Made by a program: the position numbers and the translations under genes
From: Lachnospiraceae bacterium
GTDB taxonomy: Bacteria > Bacillota > Clostridia > Lachnospirales > Lachnospiraceae
Assembly: GCA_900765975.1 (NCBI GenBank)
Contig: CAAFTS010000046.1
Span: 1-24,908 of the forward strand
DNA length: 24,908 nt
Direction: 5' to 3'
Notes under the pieces: generated by a model
Seen by the model: only the letters and a program-made list of their open reading frames with translations
The model's database searches: none
What the model was told of the DNA's origin: nothing
Part shown: positions 22,342 to 24,908 of the stretch, piece by piece
How positions within the stretch are numbered: position 1 is the first letter of the stretch
How the letters are laid out: every line of letters begins with the position of its first letter

Positions 22342-24780
22342 ATGAAAAAAAGAAGCATATGGAAGAAAACCGGTATTTTGCTACTGATCTTTGTTGTAGC
22401 GCTGGTGGTAAGCTCTCTGTTGACGAATAGAGGAACAGCTGACCGTACAGTCGGATTAAGTGATCCAACGCTGCCGCAGATATCGTTCATGATAGGCAAT
22501 CAGGCAATGAATATGTTGACTGGATATACGGATGAGATGGACATTACAGCCATGCGTGATACGATTACACCAGTGCCAGATGATGGAGTACTGACAATGA
22601 ATCTACAGCGAAATGGACAGGATATTAAGAGTATTCGTTATGAAGTCTGTTCGCTAGATGGGGAGACGACTTATGTTAGAAAGCCAGTAAAGGATATTTC
22701 GGGAACGAATGTGGCATTGGAGTTAAATGATGGATTTGCAGAAGGTGCGCAAGAGTCTGTTTTGAAAGTGGTTATGGAGATGGGCAATGATGAAACAGTC
22801 TATTTCTATACAAGAATTGAGAAGGAGAAGGGGTTGTGGCTAAATGAATGCCTGGCTTTTGCGCAGGATTTTCATGAAAAGGCGATTACCGGAACCGGAG
22901 AAACGTTGGGAGAGTATTTGGAGCCTGGAGAAGAGAGTGACAATACAACGTATCAGACGGTAAATATTCATTCTGATATTACACATATTCAGTGGGGAGA
23001 TTTGAAACCGGAAGTTTCTACAGATGTTGCATGGAGCATCAAAGAAAGTAATAGTATGTATACTTCGCTTCTTGCAGATTATCGTGTTGTTTGTCAAGGG
23101 GATTCCGGGGAGAAAGAGACGTTTCATGTGAAGGAATTTTTCCGCGTCAGATGCAGTCAGCAGAAGATGTATTTGTTGGATTATAACCGGACAATGAATC
23201 AGATTTTCAATGGAAATGAGCAGGCAGTGGATGACAATCGTATTTTGCTCGGAATGACAGAAGATGATGTGGATTTTGCAGCTAATAAAAAGGGAACGGT
23301 GATTTCTTTTGTTCAAGAGAGAGAGTTATGGACATATGATGTAAAGTCTAATGAATTGTCAATGGTCTTTAGTTTTACTGATACGGAGGGAAGAGATGAG
23401 CGGAGCCGAAATGATTCGCATGAAGTTCGTATCATCAGTATGGATGAGAATGGAAGTACCACTTTTGCGGTATATGGATATATGAACCGAGGAACTCATG
23501 AAGGTAAAGTTGGAGTTAATGTATATTATTTTGATATTGAGAAAAATGCTGTAAATGAAATTGCTTTTATACCAAGTACAAAGTCCTTTGTTATTGCAAA
23601 AGATGAGCTTGGCAAAATGGTATATTATAATCAGCAGAGCCGATTGTTATATGTTTTGGCCGGCGGAGTATTATATCGTGTAGATGTTGCGAGTGGTGAA
23701 CAGGAAGAACTGGCAAAACAACTGACAGAGGGCCAGTATGTTGCATCGGAAGATGGGCATCTGCTTGCATATCAGATAGAAGGGGATTTAAATACGTCGA
23801 AAAAAATATGTGTTATGAATCTTGAAACTGGCAAATCTTATGAGGTAAAAGCTCCGGAAGGTGCTTCTGTTCGTCCGCTTGGATTTATTAAAAATGATTT
23901 TATTTGTGGATATTTGCGGACAGATGATCAGGGAACAACAGTTTCGGGAGAAGATGTGACTCCGATGTATGAATTAGAAATTTTTGGAGCCTCTAATGAG
24001 TCTTTGAAGAAATATTCGCAAGAGGGAGTATATATTTCGGACATTCTTGTGGAAAAGAATTTGGTGACGATTAATCGTGTAACGAAATCGGGAGAGATTT
24101 ATACAGGAAGCAGCCAAGATTATATTACAAGTAATGAAGAACGGGAAGATCGTGGGGTGTCGTTGGAAACATTTTCTTCGAAAAGAAAGGAACGACAGCA
24201 AAAGCTTGTTTTGAAGGAAGAGATGAAAGATCGAACCTTGCGTATTTTACGTCCGAAATTGGTGAGTGTGGATGATGCGGTCACGATTTCTTTTGACGAT
24301 AAGAAAAAGACGAATAAATATTATGTTTATGGTGTTGGAGAATTGGTAGGCGTATATGATAAAGCAGCATATGCAATTCAGAAGGCAGAGCAGATTTCCG
24401 GTGTTGTAATTTCGTCAGAGCAGGCATATGTATGGGAAAAAGGAAATCGGGATCTGGAATATTATACAGATACGGAAGCGTTTGCAAAAACCGAAGGAGA
24501 ATCTTCTTATGATGCATGTGTAAAATATATGGAACAATTTAGTGCAAACCGGATGGATTTGACCGGGTGCACATTGAGTCAAGTTTTGTATATTATCAAT
24601 AAAGGAATGCCGGTGATTGCGATGACAGACAGCAGTCATGCGATTTTACTGACAGGATATGGAATGGATACGGTGACGTATGTGAATCCGGATGATGGGG
24701 AAATGCATACTGTGATGCAGGATGAAATGAATGAAATGCTTTCGGGAAGTGGGAATGCGTTTATTGGATATTGTAAATAA
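22342..24780 (+). CDS. Membrane-anchored extracellular protein with propeller-like region and C-terminal C39-like domain
   Basis: This 812-residue protein has an N-terminal membrane anchor (residues about 11-28) and a large outside part. Residues about 45-300 form a beta-rich region I do not recognise (SFMIGNQAMNMLTGYTDEMD). Residues about 300-580 contain repeated strand patterns (YFDIEKNAVNEI, LYRVDVASGEQEEL, ICVMNLETGKSYEV) that look like a WD/TolB-type beta-propeller. The last ~100 residues resemble the Peptidase_C39_2 papain-like fold: LSQVLYIINKGMPVIAM, then SSHAILLTGYGMDTVTYVNPDDG with His766 and Asn782/Asp784 in catalytic-like positions. A GPTS/GPAA-type catalytic Cys is not seen. The nearest candidates are Cys726 (SYDACVKYM) and Cys743 (LTGCTLSQV), so it may be a pseudoenzyme. 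No function can be assigned. Confidence 0.75.
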   Translation: MKKRSIWKKTGILLLIFVVALVVSSLLTNRGTADRTVGLSDPTLPQISFMIGNQAMNMLTGYTDEMDITAMRDTITPVPDDGVLTMNLQRNGQDIKSIRYEVCSLDGETTYVRKPVKDISGTNVALELNDGFAEGAQESVLKVVMEMGNDETVYFYTRIEKEKGLWLNECLAFAQDFHEKAITGTGETLGEYLEPGEESDNTTYQTVNIHSDITHIQWGDLKPEVSTDVAWSIKESNSMYTSLLADYRVVCQGDSGEKETFHVKEFFRVRCSQQKMYLLDYNRTMNQIFNGNEQAVDDNRILLGMTEDDVDFAANKKGTVISFVQERELWTYDVKSNELSMVFSFTDTEGRDERSRNDSHEVRIISMDENGSTTFAVYGYMNRGTHEGKVGVNVYYFDIEKNAVNEIAFIPSTKSFVIAKDELGKMVYYNQQSRLLYVLAGGVLYRVDVASGEQEELAKQLTEGQYVASEDGHLLAYQIEGDLNTSKKICVMNLETGKSYEVKAPEGASVRPLGFIKNDFICGYLRTDDQGTTVSGEDVTPMYELEIFGASNESLKKYSQEGVYISDILVEKNLVTINRVTKSGEIYTGSSQDYITSNEEREDRGVSLETFSSKRKERQQKLVLKEEMKDRTLRILRPKLVSVDDAVTISFDDKKKTNKYYVYGVGELVGVYDKAAYAIQKAEQISGVVISSEQAYVWEKGNRDLEYYTDTEAFAKTEGESSYDACVKYMEQFSANRMDLTGCTLSQVLYIINKGMPVIAMTDSSHAILLTGYGMDTVTYVNPDDGEMHTVMQDEMNEMLSGSGNAFIGYCK

Positions 24781-24793
24781 GAGTAATAAAAAG

Positions 24794-24827
24794 TGCGGTT
24801 GACCAAGTGAGGCCAGCCGCATTTTTT
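24794..24827 (+). terminator. Intrinsic terminator after the C39-like gene
   Basis: TGCGGTTGACC (24794-24804) pairs with GGCCAGCCGCA (24811-24821), with one T-G pair and one A/C mismatch and an AAGTGA loop. It is followed by six T residues. It lies 13 bases after the stop codon and directly abuts the intron-like sequence. Confidence 0.88.
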
Positions 24828-24828
24828 A

Positions 24829-24908
24829 GTGCGCCTTGCGGCGCACGTCGCTAATGGATGAAAGTTCCTAATCCGCCCTAGTAGTGGGAAGGATACAGCC
24901 AAGACCAA
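24829..24908 (+). mobile_element. 5' end of a group II intron (probable class C), cut by window edge
   Basis: The sequence starts with GTGCG, the group II 5' consensus. A perfect 7-bp hairpin follows (GTGCGCC / GGCGCAC, loop TTGC). Then come GGATGAAAGTTCC and a CAGCCAAGACCAA segment, which resemble domain I elements of bacterial group II introns (GGGTGAAAGTCCC-like and AGCC..A..CAAGG-like). It begins one base after the T run of an intrinsic terminator, the insertion preference documented for group IIC introns. The maturase gene and 3' end would lie beyond the window. Recognition is by memory of intron consensus sequences, not alignment. Confidence 0.68.

Noticed and set aside
24829..24846. 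GTGCGCC/GGCGCAC hairpin as a simple terminator or repeat element
   Set aside because: No T run follows, and the downstream bases match group II intron domain I-like motifs better.

Overview
The window reads as a chromosomal segment of a low-to-mid GC Gram-positive gut Clostridia, most likely a Lachnospiraceae (Blautia/Dorea/Mediterraneibacter-like). The evidence is strong AGGAGG ribosome sites, frequent TTG starts, sortases with SpaA-type pilins, a bacterial V/A-type ATPase operon, a tRNA without an encoded CCA, and the codon style. Species cannot be fixed from sequence reading alone.

Region 1 (2-7271, + strand) is a cell-surface assembly locus. It holds the 3' end of an LPGTG-anchored shaft pilin, a terminator-like hairpin, and two tandem class C sortases. 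These are followed by a second CnaB-type pilin that keeps an IPGTG motif but has no membrane anchor, two proteins with TasA/camelysin-like SipW-type signal peptides, and two single-span surface proteins with non-LPXTG C-termini. After an intrinsic terminator comes the SipW-type signal peptidase that probably processes the TasA-like pair. The spacing and overlaps suggest that pilus polymerisation and SipW-dependent fibre secretion form one functional unit.

Region 2 (7288-9343) is a stand-alone glycogen branching enzyme gene, glgB, with its own promoter and a strong terminator. It is followed by a decayed AraC-family regulator (about 9385-9830) whose cupin domain and last HTH helices have been joined out of frame by a deletion.

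Region 3 (9815-11447, mainly - strand) holds tRNA-Lys(CTT) with a good promoter, a thioredoxin with an atypical WCSKC site, an unreported 49-residue protein with two CX4C pairs directly upstream of it, and trmB with its own promoter and terminator.

Region 4 (11520-20166, + strand) is a complete nine-gene V/A-type ATPase operon in the order H-C-I-K-F-E-A-B-D. It is divergent from trmB and preceded by a promoter overlapped by ATGATA/TATCAT palindromes. E and A use TTG starts, several junctions overlap, and an intrinsic terminator closes the operon.

Region 5 (20269-24827, + strand) has a pyridoxamine/pyridoxal kinase, a METTL25-like SAM methyltransferase, and a large membrane-anchored extracellular protein ending in a C39-like papain-fold domain, then a terminator. 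The last 80 bases (24829-24908) look like the 5' end of a group II intron inserted just after that terminator, as group IIC introns do; the window cuts it off.
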